A stretch of DNA of 64,000 nucleotides. It comes from Paraplanobispora takensis. GTDB taxonomy: Bacteria; Actinomycetota; Actinomycetes; Streptosporangiales; Streptosporangiaceae. Under the pieces are notes generated by a model. That model searched no databases. It saw only the letters and a program-made list of their open reading frames with translations, and was not told where the DNA came from. The stretch covers positions 248,001-312,000 of the forward strand of contig NZ_BOOK01000004.1 in assembly GCF_016863195.1 (NCBI RefSeq), written 5' to 3'. The position numbers and the translations under genes are program-made. Positions 26,512 to 35,467 of the stretch are shown piece after piece; position 1 is the stretch's first letter; every line of letters begins with the position of its first letter.

Positions 26512-28020
26512 TCAGGCCGGGAGCTCACCCGCCAGGAACTCGGCGGCGGCCTGGCCGCAGACGCGGGCCGAGCCGTGGGTGGCGATGTGCACGGCGCCGA
26601 GGTCGGAGCGGCCCGGCAGCCCCATCTCGATCACGACGGTGTCCGGGCGGGCGGCCAGGAGATGGTTCAGGGCGTCCTCCTGCCACAGGTGGCGGTGGGC
26701 GTCGCGGACCACGACGACCAGGGGCCGGCCCTCGGCCGAGCCCAGGGCGGTCTCGATCGCGCCCCCGGTGGCGGCCGAGACGTCCAGGCGGGTCACCGTG
26801 GTGCCCGGCAGGAGCTTGCCGAGCGGCTCGCCCACCCCCCAGGGGGTGGCCTTGTCGATGGCGAGGTTCATCTCGGGGGCGAGCTCGACCACGTGCGGCG
26901 GGGCCGGCAGGGGCAGCACGTCCGCCGCGGAGCGGCGGGTGATCCGCAGGGCGCGCCGGGCGGCGACCAGGCCGATCGGGACGTCGCCCGGACGGCTGGG
27001 CACGACCGGCGGGGTCGGGCCGGGGGTGCCCCAGGCGGCGAGGGCGCCGACCCTGCGGGCCGCGTCGGCCAGCCGCTCCTCGGGCAGCCATCCTTCCAGC
27101 ACGGCGTCCACGATGGCGTCGCGGGCCTCCACGGCGGTCTGCTCGTCGGCGTGCTCGCCGCCGATGCAGACGGCGTCGGCACCCCCGGCGATGGCCCGCG
27201 CGGAGGCGCCGCCGATGCCGAAGGGGCCGGAGACGGCCTGCATCTCGATGCCGTCGGTGATGATGACGCCCTCGAAGCCCATCTCGGCCCGGAGCAGATC
27301 GTGCAGGATCCGGCTGCTGAGCGTCGCGGGCATCCCGCCGTCGTAGGCGGACACCAGCAGGTGGCCCGTCATGATCGACTGCACGCCCGCATCGATGGCG
27401 GCGCGGAAGGGCCGCAGGGCCACCTCGTACAGCTCCTCCACACCGGCCGCGACCGCCGGGAGCCCGTGGTGGGAGTCCACGGAGGTGTCGCCGTGACCGG
27501 GGAAGTGCTTGGCGCAGGCGGCCACGCACGCGGACTGCAGGCCCTTGATCCAGGCGACGGCGTGCCGGGCGACCAGGTCGGGGTCGGCGCCGAAGGAGCG
27601 CAGGCCGATGACCGGGTTGTCGGGGTTGGAGTTCACGTCCGCCGAGGGGGCGAAGTCGAAGTTGACGCCCGCCCGCGCCAGGTCGTGGCCGAGATCCCTG
27701 GCGATCCGCTCGGTCAGCTCGACGTCGTCCACCACGCCGAGCGCGTAGTTGCCGGGGCGGGTGCTCCCGGCCGCCACCTCCAGGCGGGTGACCTCGCCGC
27801 CCTCTTCGTCGATGCCGACCAGGAGGGCGGGGTTCTCCGCGCGGAGCGCGGCCGTCAGCTCGGCCACCTGGGCGGGCCCGGCGATGTTGCGGGAGAAGAG
27901 CACCACCCCGGACAACCCGCCGGACAGGCGCCTGCGGAGCCACTCTGGCGGCGTCTTCCCCTCGAACCCGGGGAACAGGACCGCGTCCGCCAGACGGAGC
28001 AGCTCTGGGCTGCGCTTCAT
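26512..28020 (-). CDS. Glycoside hydrolase family 3 beta-N-acetylhexosaminidase (NagZ-like)
   Basis: 502 residues. The signature KHFPGHGDTSVDSHHGLP holds the His-Asp catalytic pair of NagZ-type GH3 enzymes; the nucleophile Asp is in TDGIEMQAV. A second, smaller domain of about 150 residues follows, as in Gram-positive NagZ proteins. No signal peptide, so cytoplasmic; it would cleave GlcNAc from muropeptides or chito-oligosaccharides brought in by the transporter at 31.4-34.7 kb. The ATG at 28018-28020 has AGGAGG six bases upstream. Two palindromic operators lie 70-125 bp upstream. Confidence 0.92.
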   Translation of the reverse strand: MKRSPELLRLADAVLFPGFEGKTPPEWLRRRLSGGLSGVVLFSRNIAGPAQVAELTAALRAENPALLVGIDEEGGEVTRLEVAAGSTRPGNYALGVVDDVELTERIARDLGHDLARAGVNFDFAPSADVNSNPDNPVIGLRSFGADPDLVARHAVAWIKGLQSACVAACAKHFPGHGDTSVDSHHGLPAVAAGVEELYEVALRPFRAAIDAGVQSIMTGHLLVSAYDGGMPATLSSRILHDLLRAEMGFEGVIITDGIEMQAVSGPFGIGGASARAIAGGADAVCIGGEHADEQTAVEARDAIVDAVLEGWLPEERLADAARRVGALAAWGTPGPTPPVVPSRPGDVPIGLVAARRALRITRRSAADVLPLPAPPHVVELAPEMNLAIDKATPWGVGEPLGKLLPGTTVTRLDVSAATGGAIETALGSAEGRPLVVVVRDAHRHLWQEDALNHLLAARPDTVVIEMGLPGRSDLGAVHIATHGSARVCGQAAAEFLAGELPA

Positions 28021-28092
28021 GCATCCTCCTCGCTGGCGGACCGGCGGCATGGCATGCCGAAGGCGCACAGACACCTTGTCGTCTCGGCCCTT

Positions 28093-28108
28093 TGGGAAAG
28101 CGCTCCCA
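28093..28108. promoter_or_regulatory. LacI-type operator candidate
   Basis: TGGGAAAGCGCTCCCA: outer halves TGGGA/TCCCA match the CebR-type LacI operator of actinomycetes, with imperfect centre. About 75 bp upstream of the hexosaminidase start. Confidence 0.45.
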
Positions 28109-28129
28109 GGAGCCTGCGCGCAAATCTAA

Positions 28130-28144
28130 TAGGAAAGTTTCCTA
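28130..28144. promoter_or_regulatory. Perfect 15-bp palindrome upstream of hexosaminidase
   Basis: TAGGAAAGTTTCCTA, a perfect palindrome around a central G. Similar AGGAAA-N-TTTCCT sites precede sugar-utilisation genes controlled by ROK/NagC-type repressors in actinomycetes. The regulator is not in the window. Confidence 0.55.
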
Positions 28145-28252
28145 AAAGCTATAGGGCTGACCATGGCTCTTCCCCGGTGCGGGACGGAGAAGGGGACACG
28201 CGGCGAATGCCGCGAGGAACGCCGGGAACACCCCGGCCGTCCGCGGGCGCGC

Positions 28253-29656
28253 TCAGGCGGTGTCGGGGACGAGCCGGTTGTCCTGGACGGTGAAACCGGC
28301 CACGTCGCGCACCGGTGCTCCCGGCAGGTCGACGAAGTCGACGGCGCGGTAGGCGGTGTGCCAGCCCTCCGCCGTGACCGTGCACATCACGTAGCCGCGG
28401 CGGCCGTCGAAGAACTTCAGGTGCGGGTTGGCCGCGAGGACGGCGTCGGCGTCGGTCACCGAGGACGCACTGGTCACCGACGAGCCGACGAACTCCACGC
28501 CGGTCCGGGCCGACGACGGGTCGGCGAAGTCGGCCATGATCTCCCCCGCCCAGGCGTTGTGGACGTCCCCGGAGATGACCACCAGGCCCCGCACGCCCGC
28601 GTTCGCGATGCGCGCGCGCAGCGCCGGATAGCCGTCCCAGGCGTCGGTGCTCACGTGGGGCGGCGGGCCGGGCAGGAGCCTGCGCGCGAAGAACAGCGGC
28701 TGCGCCAGCACCTTCCAGCGCGCCGACGACGCCGCGAGCCGCTCCATCAGCCACCGCTCCTGCGCGGCGCCGAGCATGTCGGCCCTCGTCCTGTACTGGC
28801 GGACGTCCAGGGCCAGGAAGTCGGCGACCCGGCCGTAGGGCCGCCACCGGTACATCTGCAGCCCGGAGTCCGACGGCCGCACCCGCAGCGGCAGGTGCTC
28901 GTAGTACGCCTGGTAGGCGGCGGCGCGCCGGCGCCGGAAGGCGGCCGGGTCGGACCCGTCCCCCGGAAGCGTTCCCTGGTAGTTGTCCCTGACCTCGTGG
29001 TCGTCCCAGACGGTCACCCAGGGCACGGCCCGGTGCGCGGCCTGCAGGTCCGGGTCGGTCCGATAGCGGGCGTAGCGGTTGCGGTACTGGTGGAGGGTCT
29101 CGCAGGCCCTCTCGGGAGGCTCCAGCTTGCGGACGTAGCGCCCCGGCGCCGGGGCTGCGGGCTTGCCGTACTCGTAGATGTAGTCGCCGAGCTGGAAGAC
29201 CACATCGGGCCGCTCGTCCGTCATGTGCCGCAGCGCGGTGTAGCGCCCGTGCTCGTAGCGCTGGCAGGAGACGAACGCGAAGCGCACCGGCGCCAGGGAG
29301 GAGGCCGCCGGCGCGGTTCTGGTCCGGCCGGCCGGGCTGGCGGTGGCGGCGAACGGCGCGCCGACGGAGAAGCGGTAGAAGTACTCGGTCGCCGGGTTCA
29401 GGCCGGCGACCTTGACGTGCACGCTGTGCGCCCAGCGCCGCTCCGCCCGGGCGGTTCCCTCGCGGACGATCCGCGTGAAGCCCTCGTCCTCGGCGACCTG
29501 CCACCGGACCGTCACGACCGTGTCGGGCATGCCGCCCGGACGCTGGGGGTCCTGGCCGAGCGGGTCGGGGGCGAGCCGGGTCCAGATGATCACCCCGTCG
29601 GGCGCCGGCTCCCCCGAGGCCACCCCGAGTGTGAAAGGGAACCCGAGCTTCGCCAT
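28253..29656 (-). CDS. PhoD-type alkaline phosphatase/phosphodiesterase
   Basis: 467 residues. N-terminal Ig-like PhoD_N domain (FTLGVASGEPAPDGVIIWTRL, RWQVAEDEGF), then the metallophosphatase domain with SCQRYE, QLGDYIYEYG, WDDHEVRDNY and SGDVHNAW metal ligands for the Fe/Ca centre. PhoD enzymes are normally exported by Tat; here no twin-arginine signal is visible and the mature domain begins about ten residues from the start. A GTG at 29674 adds six residues without changing this. Either a cytoplasmic form or the true start is missed. Transcribed toward the hexosaminidase gene. Confidence 0.88.
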   Translation of the reverse strand: MAKLGFPFTLGVASGEPAPDGVIIWTRLAPDPLGQDPQRPGGMPDTVVTVRWQVAEDEGFTRIVREGTARAERRWAHSVHVKVAGLNPATEYFYRFSVGAPFAATASPAGRTRTAPAASSLAPVRFAFVSCQRYEHGRYTALRHMTDERPDVVFQLGDYIYEYGKPAAPAPGRYVRKLEPPERACETLHQYRNRYARYRTDPDLQAAHRAVPWVTVWDDHEVRDNYQGTLPGDGSDPAAFRRRRAAAYQAYYEHLPLRVRPSDSGLQMYRWRPYGRVADFLALDVRQYRTRADMLGAAQERWLMERLAASSARWKVLAQPLFFARRLLPGPPPHVSTDAWDGYPALRARIANAGVRGLVVISGDVHNAWAGEIMADFADPSSARTGVEFVGSSVTSASSVTDADAVLAANPHLKFFDGRRGYVMCTVTAEGWHTAYRAVDFVDLPGAPVRDVAGFTVQDNRLVPDTA

Positions 29657-29793
29657 GGGACGATCGTGACGCACAAAGCGTGATTTGTCAGAGTCTTTCG
29701 GTGATCACGGCATCGGTCGCGCCAGATCACCGGATACGGGCGGCCCGTCCTCTCGGACGCCGTGCCGCCTCGATGAGCTGGCGCGTTCTTGTG

Positions 29794-29821
29794 AACAAGC
29801 GATTGCGCAAGGGCTCATAAT
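29794..29821 (+). promoter_or_regulatory. Autoregulated promoter of KstR2-like gene
   Basis: The KstR2-like box AACAAGCGATTGCG (29794-29807) lies just upstream of a CATAAT -10 hexamer (29816-29821). The GTG start is seven bases after the -10, so the transcript is probably leaderless and repressed by its own product. Confidence 0.6.
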
Positions 29822-29827
29822 GGGAGG

Positions 29828-30514
29828 GTGAACACGCGAAAGAACTCCGGCGCCGCCGCCACCCCGGTCAAGCGGCAGGGCACGACGAAGCGCGCGACCG
29901 CCTCCGGCTCCGCTTCGGAGCGCCGCGACCACCTCGTCAAGCTCGCCGCCGAGCTCTTCGCCCGCAAGGGTTTCCAGGCGACCACCGTCCGCGAGATCGC
30001 GGAGGAGGCGGGCATCCTCTCGGGGAGCCTCTACCACCACTTCGACTCCAAGGAGACGATCGTCGACGAGGTGCTCACCACCTTCCTCGACGACCTGGTC
30101 GGCCGCTACCGGGCCGCCCTGGAGCAGGACGGCGACCCCCGCACGATCCTGTCAGAGATGGTGCGCATCGGCTTCAGCACCCTCGAACCCCACCGCGCGG
30201 CGATCACCGTCATGCAGAACGACTGGAACTACCTGCGCTCCCTGCCCGGTGACCGCTTCGACTACCTCGTCAAGGCCGAGGACGAGGTCGAGCGCATGTG
30301 GGTCGAGCAGATCAAGCGCGGCCAGGCCGCCGGCCAGTTCCGCTCCGACGTCGACCCCAAGCTCACCTACCGCATGATCCGCGACACCATCTGGGTCGCC
30401 GTGCGCTGGTTCCGCCCCGGAGGCCGCCTCAACACCGCGGGCCTGGCCGACCACTACGTCACCGTCCTGTTCGACGGCCTGGCCACCGGCGAGCGCACCA
30501 GCCAGAAGGCCTGA
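29828..30514 (+). CDS. TetR-family repressor, KstR2-like
   Basis: 228 residues. After a basic, low-complexity 35-residue leader comes a TetR helix-turn-helix (TTVREIAEEAGILSGSLYHHF, given in parts: TTVREIAEEAG and LSGSLYHHFDSKE) closely resembling M. tuberculosis KstR2. The C-terminal domain also keeps the KstR2-like pattern YRMIRDTIWVAVRWFRPGG. KstR2 represses genes for degradation of the steroid C/D-ring intermediate HIP and responds to a HIP-CoA-type ligand. Seven matching boxes in the window, one before this gene, support the call. Ligand here is inferred only. Confidence 0.88.
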   Translation: MNTRKNSGAAATPVKRQGTTKRATASGSASERRDHLVKLAAELFARKGFQATTVREIAEEAGILSGSLYHHFDSKETIVDEVLTTFLDDLVGRYRAALEQDGDPRTILSEMVRIGFSTLEPHRAAITVMQNDWNYLRSLPGDRFDYLVKAEDEVERMWVEQIKRGQAAGQFRSDVDPKLTYRMIRDTIWVAVRWFRPGGRLNTAGLADHYVTVLFDGLATGERTSQKA

Positions 30515-30683
30515 CCCCGCGGCGCCTCCCGCGGCACGGCTCCGTCGTGAACGCCCTGCGAGCGATCCGCGAGCGATCCTGAAGGGGCATGGCTCCCCCC
30601 ACGGGCCGGGCCGGCGCGGTACGCTCTACGGCCGGCGAGGGATGAGTCGTCCGTGATGAGCGAACGAGGAGTGATGAGCGGGC

Positions 30684-31364
30684 ATGGAGGCACTCCTGAA
30701 GGCAGTGAGGCTGGCGCTCGCCGAGGCAGCCGATCCCGCCAAGGCCCCTGCCATGCAGGCCTACATGAAGTCGTCCATGCCCTTCCTCGGGGTGCACGCC
30801 ACCACCCGCCGCACGCTGCTGAGAAGGGTCTTCGCCGAGCACCCGCTGGAGAGCGCGCCCGAGTGGCGCAGGGCCGTGCTCGCCCTGTGGCGGGAGGCGG
30901 AGTACCGCGAGGAGCGCTACGCGGCGATCACCCTCACCGCCTTCCCGCTGCACTGGGGCCAGACGCTCTACACGCTCCCGATCTACGAGGAGATGGTCGT
31001 CTCCGGGGCGTGGTGGGACTTCGTCGACGAGGTCGCCATCCAGCGGGTCGGCGCCCTGCTGCGCAGGTTCCCCGACACCATGCGCCCGCTCATGCTGGAG
31101 TGGGCGCACAGCGACGACCTGTGGAAGCGCCGTACCTCGATCATCTGCCAGAACAAGTTCAAGGCCGACACCGACACCGGCCTGCTGTACGCCTGCATCG
31201 AGCCCAGCCTGTCCGACACCGCCTTCTTCGCCCGCAAGGCGATCGGCTGGGCCCTGCGGGAGTACGCCAAGACCAACCCCCAGGAGGTCGTCCGCTATGT
31301 CACCCACAAGGGCATCAGCGGCCTGAGCCGGCGCGAGGCGCTGAAGAACCTCCCGGTCCGGTGA
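30684..31364 (+). CDS. DNA alkylation repair protein (AlkD-like)
   Basis: 226 residues of HEAT-like helices, the AlkC/AlkD glycosylase family. The AlkD active-site positions are present: Trp and Asp in WWDFVDEVA and Arg in LWKRRTSI. AlkD removes positively charged alkylated bases such as N3- and N7-alkylpurines without base flipping. GAGGAG lies upstream of the ATG. Stands alone between the TetR gene and the converging transporter operon. Confidence 0.9.
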   Translation: MEALLKAVRLALAEAADPAKAPAMQAYMKSSMPFLGVHATTRRTLLRRVFAEHPLESAPEWRRAVLALWREAEYREERYAAITLTAFPLHWGQTLYTLPIYEEMVVSGAWWDFVDEVAIQRVGALLRRFPDTMRPLMLEWAHSDDLWKRRTSIICQNKFKADTDTGLLYACIEPSLSDTAFFARKAIGWALREYAKTNPQEVVRYVTHKGISGLSRREALKNLPVR

Positions 31365-31386
31365 GCCCGCCGCCGAGCCCGTGACC

Positions 31387-31440
31387 GGGCGGGGCTGTTC
31401 GAGCGCCCCGGCCGGGCGGGGCTATTTGAGCGCCCCGGCC
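31387..31440. repeat. 27-bp tandem duplication at a gene end
   Basis: Two adjacent 27-base copies (31387-31413 and 31414-31440), differing at three bases. The second contains the last codons and stop of the permease gene (31422); the first is a non-coding copy of that end. Confidence 0.8.
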
Positions 31441-32333
31441 GTCAGCCCCTTCTGGATCTGGCTCTGGAAGATCACATAGACGACCAGCATCGGGAGGATG
31501 GCCATGCTCAGGGCCGCGAACAGCGCCGCCCAGTCGGCGTCGTACCCGGCGTCCGCGGAGATCTCGGCGATGCCCTGGGTGAGCACCCACTTGTCCTTGA
31601 CCGAGGTGAGCAGCACCAGGGGCAGCTGATACTGGTTCCACTGCCCCAGGATGTTGAACACGGTCACGCTGATGATGCCCGGCCTGGCCATCGGGAGCAT
31701 GACCTGGAAGAACACCCGGGTGTGCGAGGCCCCGTCCACGAAGGCCGCCTCGGCCACCGCCCCGGGCAGCGTCCGGAAGAACGCCGCCAGGAAGAACACC
31801 GTGAACGGCAGCGAGTAGGCGATGTAGACCAGGATCAGCCCGCCGTGGGTGTTCAGGCCGATGAACGGGCCGATCACCGGGACCCCGCCCATGTTCTGCA
31901 CGACGAAGAACAGCGGGGTCAGCGCCAGATAGACGGGGAAGGCCAGCCCGGAGACGAACAGCAGATAGATCGCCCGGCTGCCGCGGAAGGGATAGCGGGC
32001 CAGCACGTAGGCCGCCATCGAGCCGAGCAGCATGGTGCCGAACGTGCTGCACGCCACCACGATGACACTGTTGATCATGTACTGCCCGACGTTCGCCTGC
32101 TCCCAGGCGCGGGCCCAGTTGTCCAGGCGCACGGTGGCCGGCAGCGACCAGGCGTCGCCGAAGATCTCGTCCTCGCTCTTCACCGACGCCAGGAACGTCC
32201 ACACGATCGGGACGACCACCAGGACCGTCCAGACCATCAGCGCCGCGTGCGTCAGGACCGACAGCGGCCCCAGCCGCCTCCTGCGCTCCCGCCGGGCGTA
32301 GGACCTGCTCCGGGCGACCGCCGCGTCCGCCAT
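31422..32333 (-). CDS. Carbohydrate ABC permease (MalG/NgcG type)
   Basis: 303 residues, six membrane helices, EAA loop EAAFVDGASHTRVFFQVMLPMA typical of CUT1 sugar importers (key part EAAFVDGASH). Last gene of the RpiR-SIS-SBP-permease-permease operon. Its ATG shares bases with the previous stop (TGATG). No ATPase gene is in the operon, so a shared MsiK-like ATPase elsewhere is expected. Confidence 0.92.
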   Translation of the reverse strand: MADAAVARSRSYARRERRRRLGPLSVLTHAALMVWTVLVVVPIVWTFLASVKSEDEIFGDAWSLPATVRLDNWARAWEQANVGQYMINSVIVVACSTFGTMLLGSMAAYVLARYPFRGSRAIYLLFVSGLAFPVYLALTPLFFVVQNMGGVPVIGPFIGLNTHGGLILVYIAYSLPFTVFFLAAFFRTLPGAVAEAAFVDGASHTRVFFQVMLPMARPGIISVTVFNILGQWNQYQLPLVLLTSVKDKWVLTQGIAEISADAGYDADWAALFAALSMAILPMLVVYVIFQSQIQKGLTAGALK

Positions 32334-33235
32334 CAGAACTCGATCCGCTCACGCCGCGACAGCCGCAGGGCCAGCGCCGCGAACCCGATGGTGAAGAAGA
32401 ACAGCACCACGCCCATCGCGGAGGCGTAGCCGAACTTGGAGTACTCGAACGCGTTGCGGTAGATCTCCGCCGCCATCACCGTCGTCGAGTAGTCGGGGCC
32501 GCCCTGCTCGGGCGTCATCACCCACACGATCGCGAAGACGTCCAGCGCGATGATGCCGAGATAGACCCATCCGACCTGGATGGTGTCCCACAGCAGCGGG
32601 AGCGTGATCCGGAAGAACATCGGCGGGCCGCCCGCCCCGTCGATCGCCGCCGCCTCGAACAGCTCGCGCGGGATGGAGGCGATGCCCGCCGAGAACAGCA
32701 CCACGTAGAAGCCGACGGCCTGCCAGACGAGCACGCCGAGGATCGACCAGAGCGCGATGTCGGTGTCGGACAGGAACCCGATCGGCTCGAAGCCCATCGC
32801 GATCAGCGGCGCGTTGAGCATGCCGCTGCGGTCGGGGCGGAAGACCTGCTGGAACAGGACCGCGATCACGGCGATCGCCAGGACCTGGGGGAAGAAGAAC
32901 ACCACCCGGTAGAACCTCGACCCCCACACTCCCCCGGCCCCGCCGCGCCCGCCCGCGTTGAGCAGGAAGGCGAAGAACAGAGCGATCACGAGGGTGAGCA
33001 CCGGCAGCAGGACCAGCAGCAGGAGGTTGTGGCCGACCGCCTTCCAGAAGACGGTGTCTTCCAGCAGCCTGCGGAAGTTCTCCAGGCCCACGAACCGCGG
33101 GCTGGCGTTCACCCCGCGCCAGTTGGTCAGCGCGATGGAGAACGCCTGCGCGTAGGGGGCGATCACGTAGATCACGTAGAGGGTCACCGGGAGCACGAGG
33201 AACCCGACGGCGAACCGCATCCTCCCGTGCCTCAT
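32333..33235 (-). CDS. Carbohydrate ABC permease (MalF/NgcF type)
   Basis: 300 residues with an N-terminal helix (FAVGFLVLPVTLYVIYVIAPY) and the EAA loop ELFEAAAIDGAGGPPMF of the CUT1 family. I place the start at the ATG at 33233-33235; an in-frame codon at 33259 would add eight residues. Pairs with the 31422-32333 permease. Confidence 0.92.
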   Translation of the reverse strand: MRHGRMRFAVGFLVLPVTLYVIYVIAPYAQAFSIALTNWRGVNASPRFVGLENFRRLLEDTVFWKAVGHNLLLLVLLPVLTLVIALFFAFLLNAGGRGGAGGVWGSRFYRVVFFFPQVLAIAVIAVLFQQVFRPDRSGMLNAPLIAMGFEPIGFLSDTDIALWSILGVLVWQAVGFYVVLFSAGIASIPRELFEAAAIDGAGGPPMFFRITLPLLWDTIQVGWVYLGIIALDVFAIVWVMTPEQGGPDYSTTVMAAEIYRNAFEYSKFGYASAMGVVLFFFTIGFAALALRLSRRERIEF

Positions 33236-33281
33236 GACCCGCCCGCCGCTCGGCCGCACGAGCCCGCCCGCTCCGGACGGC

Positions 33282-34688
33282 TCACCGCTTGAACTTCTTG
33301 ACCGACGAGTCGTTCTTGATCGATTCGGCCTTCTTCTGGGCGCGCTCCGCCCACTCGTCCACCGTCAGCTTGCCGTTCATCAGCTGGCCGGACGCGGCGG
33401 CCACCTCGTCGTGCAGCTCGGCGTACCACTTGCGGAACAGGAACCAGACCGCGTTGTCGCCCGCCACGAGCAGGGCCTTGGCGGCGCTCTTCAGCCCCGG
33501 CTTGAGCGTACGGCCCTCGCCCGCGCCCTTGACGACCGTGAGCGTGGAGACCAGCTCCATGAAGTCGCCGGCGCCGTCCTTGGAGAGCATCGCCCGCATG
33601 TACTCCATGCCCGCCCGGGGGTTGGCCGACTTCGCCGACACGACGTACTCCTCGCCCGGCTGGACGTGCAGCGTGCCGTACGGCATGGCGTCGGAGGAGG
33701 TGAAGGAGGGCAGCGCGAACATGGCGTAGCCGAAGTCCTCGGGGGTGGTGTCCTTCTGCTCGTTCTCCAGCCAGGACCCGCAGGGCAGCATGGCGACCTG
33801 CCCCTTGTTCTGCGCGGTCTGGGTCTGGACGTGGTCCAGGCCCGCGGTGCCCTGCATGAGGTACTTGGCCCCGATCTCGGCGAAGGCCCCCGCCGCCTGC
33901 TTGACCGGCTCGGCCGTCCAGGCGCCCTCCTCCAGGTTGTCGATGTTCTTCAGCACGTCCTTACCGCCGATCTTGGCGGCGAGCGTGAGGATGGCCTCGT
34001 AGATGTAGTACGGGTGCCTGCCCGCGTAGGTGAAGGGCGCCGTCTCGCCCGCCTTCTTGATCTCCTCGCAGAGCGCGGTGAAGGCCTCCCACGTCCTGGG
34101 CGGCCGCCAGCCGTTGTCGTCGAAGAGCTTCTGCGAGTACCAGATGCCCCAGACCGTGTTGACGTAGTTCAGGACGTACGGCGTGCCGTCGTAGCTGCCC
34201 AGCTCGATGGCGGAGGGGTCGATCGTGTCGCGCACCTTCACGGTGGGGTCGTCCCAGCTCGGCGCGTCGTACAGGGGGGTGAGGTCGGCCAGCTGGCCGT
34301 CCTGGACCAGGGCGCCGAAGTCCATCGCGTTGGCGCCGGAGTTGTTGATGAACTCCGGCGGGTTGCCCCCGGCGAAGCGCGGCTGGAGGGTCTTGGCGAT
34401 CTCCTGGGTGGCGTTGTGCTTGATCTCCAGCTTGGGGTACTTCGCCTTGAGCAGCGGTTCGTGGATGTCCGTGGCGTAGGCGTCGCCGAAGCCGCCGTCG
34501 AAGATCCAGATCTCCAGCGGCCGGTTCTCGGCCAGGCCGAGCGGGTTGGCGGCGCTGGTCGCCCCGGCGGCCGGCGCCGAGGAGGTGCCGCCGTCGCCGG
34601 CGGGGGTGGCGCACGCGGACGCGACGGGCAGGGCGAGCCCGGCGAGGACCGCGCTGCGCAGGAGTTCGCGCCTGGATAGCGGGGTCAT
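33282..34688 (-). CDS. Sugar-binding lipoprotein, NgcE-like
   Basis: 468 residues. A Tat-type signal (SRRELLRSAVLAG) ends in a lipobox-like ASAC, so a lipid-anchored extracellular binding protein. The mature part is an SBP_bac_1 domain with patterns shared with NgcE of Streptomyces (GlcNAc/chitobiose binding), such as NPPEFINNSGANAMD and MLPCGSWLENEQ. AGGAGG precedes the ATG at 34686-34688. Ligand probably an N-acetylated amino sugar, judged from family resemblance, the SIS/RpiR partners and the nearby NagZ-like enzyme. Confidence 0.88.
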   Translation of the reverse strand: MTPLSRRELLRSAVLAGLALPVASACATPAGDGGTSSAPAAGATSAANPLGLAENRPLEIWIFDGGFGDAYATDIHEPLLKAKYPKLEIKHNATQEIAKTLQPRFAGGNPPEFINNSGANAMDFGALVQDGQLADLTPLYDAPSWDDPTVKVRDTIDPSAIELGSYDGTPYVLNYVNTVWGIWYSQKLFDDNGWRPPRTWEAFTALCEEIKKAGETAPFTYAGRHPYYIYEAILTLAAKIGGKDVLKNIDNLEEGAWTAEPVKQAAGAFAEIGAKYLMQGTAGLDHVQTQTAQNKGQVAMLPCGSWLENEQKDTTPEDFGYAMFALPSFTSSDAMPYGTLHVQPGEEYVVSAKSANPRAGMEYMRAMLSKDGAGDFMELVSTLTVVKGAGEGRTLKPGLKSAAKALLVAGDNAVWFLFRKWYAELHDEVAAASGQLMNGKLTVDEWAERAQKKAESIKNDSSVKKFKR

Positions 34689-34704
34689 GCTTCCTCCTGG
34701 ATGG

Positions 34705-35463
34705 TTAGGCACCTCGCCGGATCCTTCCGGCGTAACGGCTCTCCAGAGCCTGGTTGTGCTCGTCGCCGCCGGCCACGTTCGCCGAGCGGTAGACCGGCGG
34801 GCTCTGCCCGTCCCCGGCCAGCTCGCGCACCACCTCGGCCACGACCATCTGGGCCAGCAGCGCCGAGGTGATCGTGGAGACCGCGCCGAACGAGCCGCCG
34901 CCCGGCAGCGGCAGGACGGCGTCGCCGTACGGGGCGCCGTTGTCGAGCACCACGTCGGCGAGGTCGAGGAGCTTGCGGCCCGAGGGGTGGCGGGAGGTCA
35001 TCGCGGTGCTGTGGCGCACCGAGGTCAGCGCGATCAGGTCGTGGCCGCGCTCCTTGACGAGGGAGGCCAGCTCCACCACCGAGCCGTTCACGCCGGAGCT
35101 GGAGACCAGCACGAACACGTCCTGCGGCTCGACGGGGGCCAGGTCGTAGATCCTGCGGGCCACGGAGGGGTCGCGCTCCAGCCGCGAGGGCGCCTCGGTC
35201 AGCACGCTCACCGGGGCGCCGCCGTACAGGACGATGTCGCGCAGGGCGAGCCGGTTGCTGGGCACCAGGCCGCCCGCGCGCCCGGCGATCTCCATCGCGA
35301 CGGCCTCGGAGTGGCCGGAGCCGAACGCCTGGATCACGCCGCCGCCGCGCAGCGAGGCGGCCATCAGGGCGGCGGCCCTGCCCACCGCCTCGCCCTGCGT
35401 GCGCACGGTCTCCTCCAGCAGGGACCGCACCTCGCGGACGTAGTCGGAGGCACCGATGTCCAT
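34705..35463 (-). CDS. SIS-domain sugar isomerase-like protein
   Basis: 252 residues of the UPF0309-type sugar isomerase domain family: FGSGHSEAVAMEIAGRAGG (phosphosugar-binding loop) and FVLVSSSGVNGSVVEL. SIS domains bind phosphosugars such as GlcNAc-6-P or MurNAc-6-P. It sits four bases after the RpiR regulator gene and 16 bases before the binding-protein gene, so it probably handles the imported, phosphorylated sugar. Confidence 0.88.
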   Translation of the reverse strand: MDIGASDYVREVRSLLEETVRTQGEAVGRAAALMAASLRGGGVIQAFGSGHSEAVAMEIAGRAGGLVPSNRLALRDIVLYGGAPVSVLTEAPSRLERDPSVARRIYDLAPVEPQDVFVLVSSSGVNGSVVELASLVKERGHDLIALTSVRHSTAMTSRHPSGRKLLDLADVVLDNGAPYGDAVLPLPGGGSFGAVSTITSALLAQMVVAEVVRELAGDGQSPPVYRSANVAGGDEHNQALESRYAGRIRRGA

Positions 35464-35467
35464 GCGG

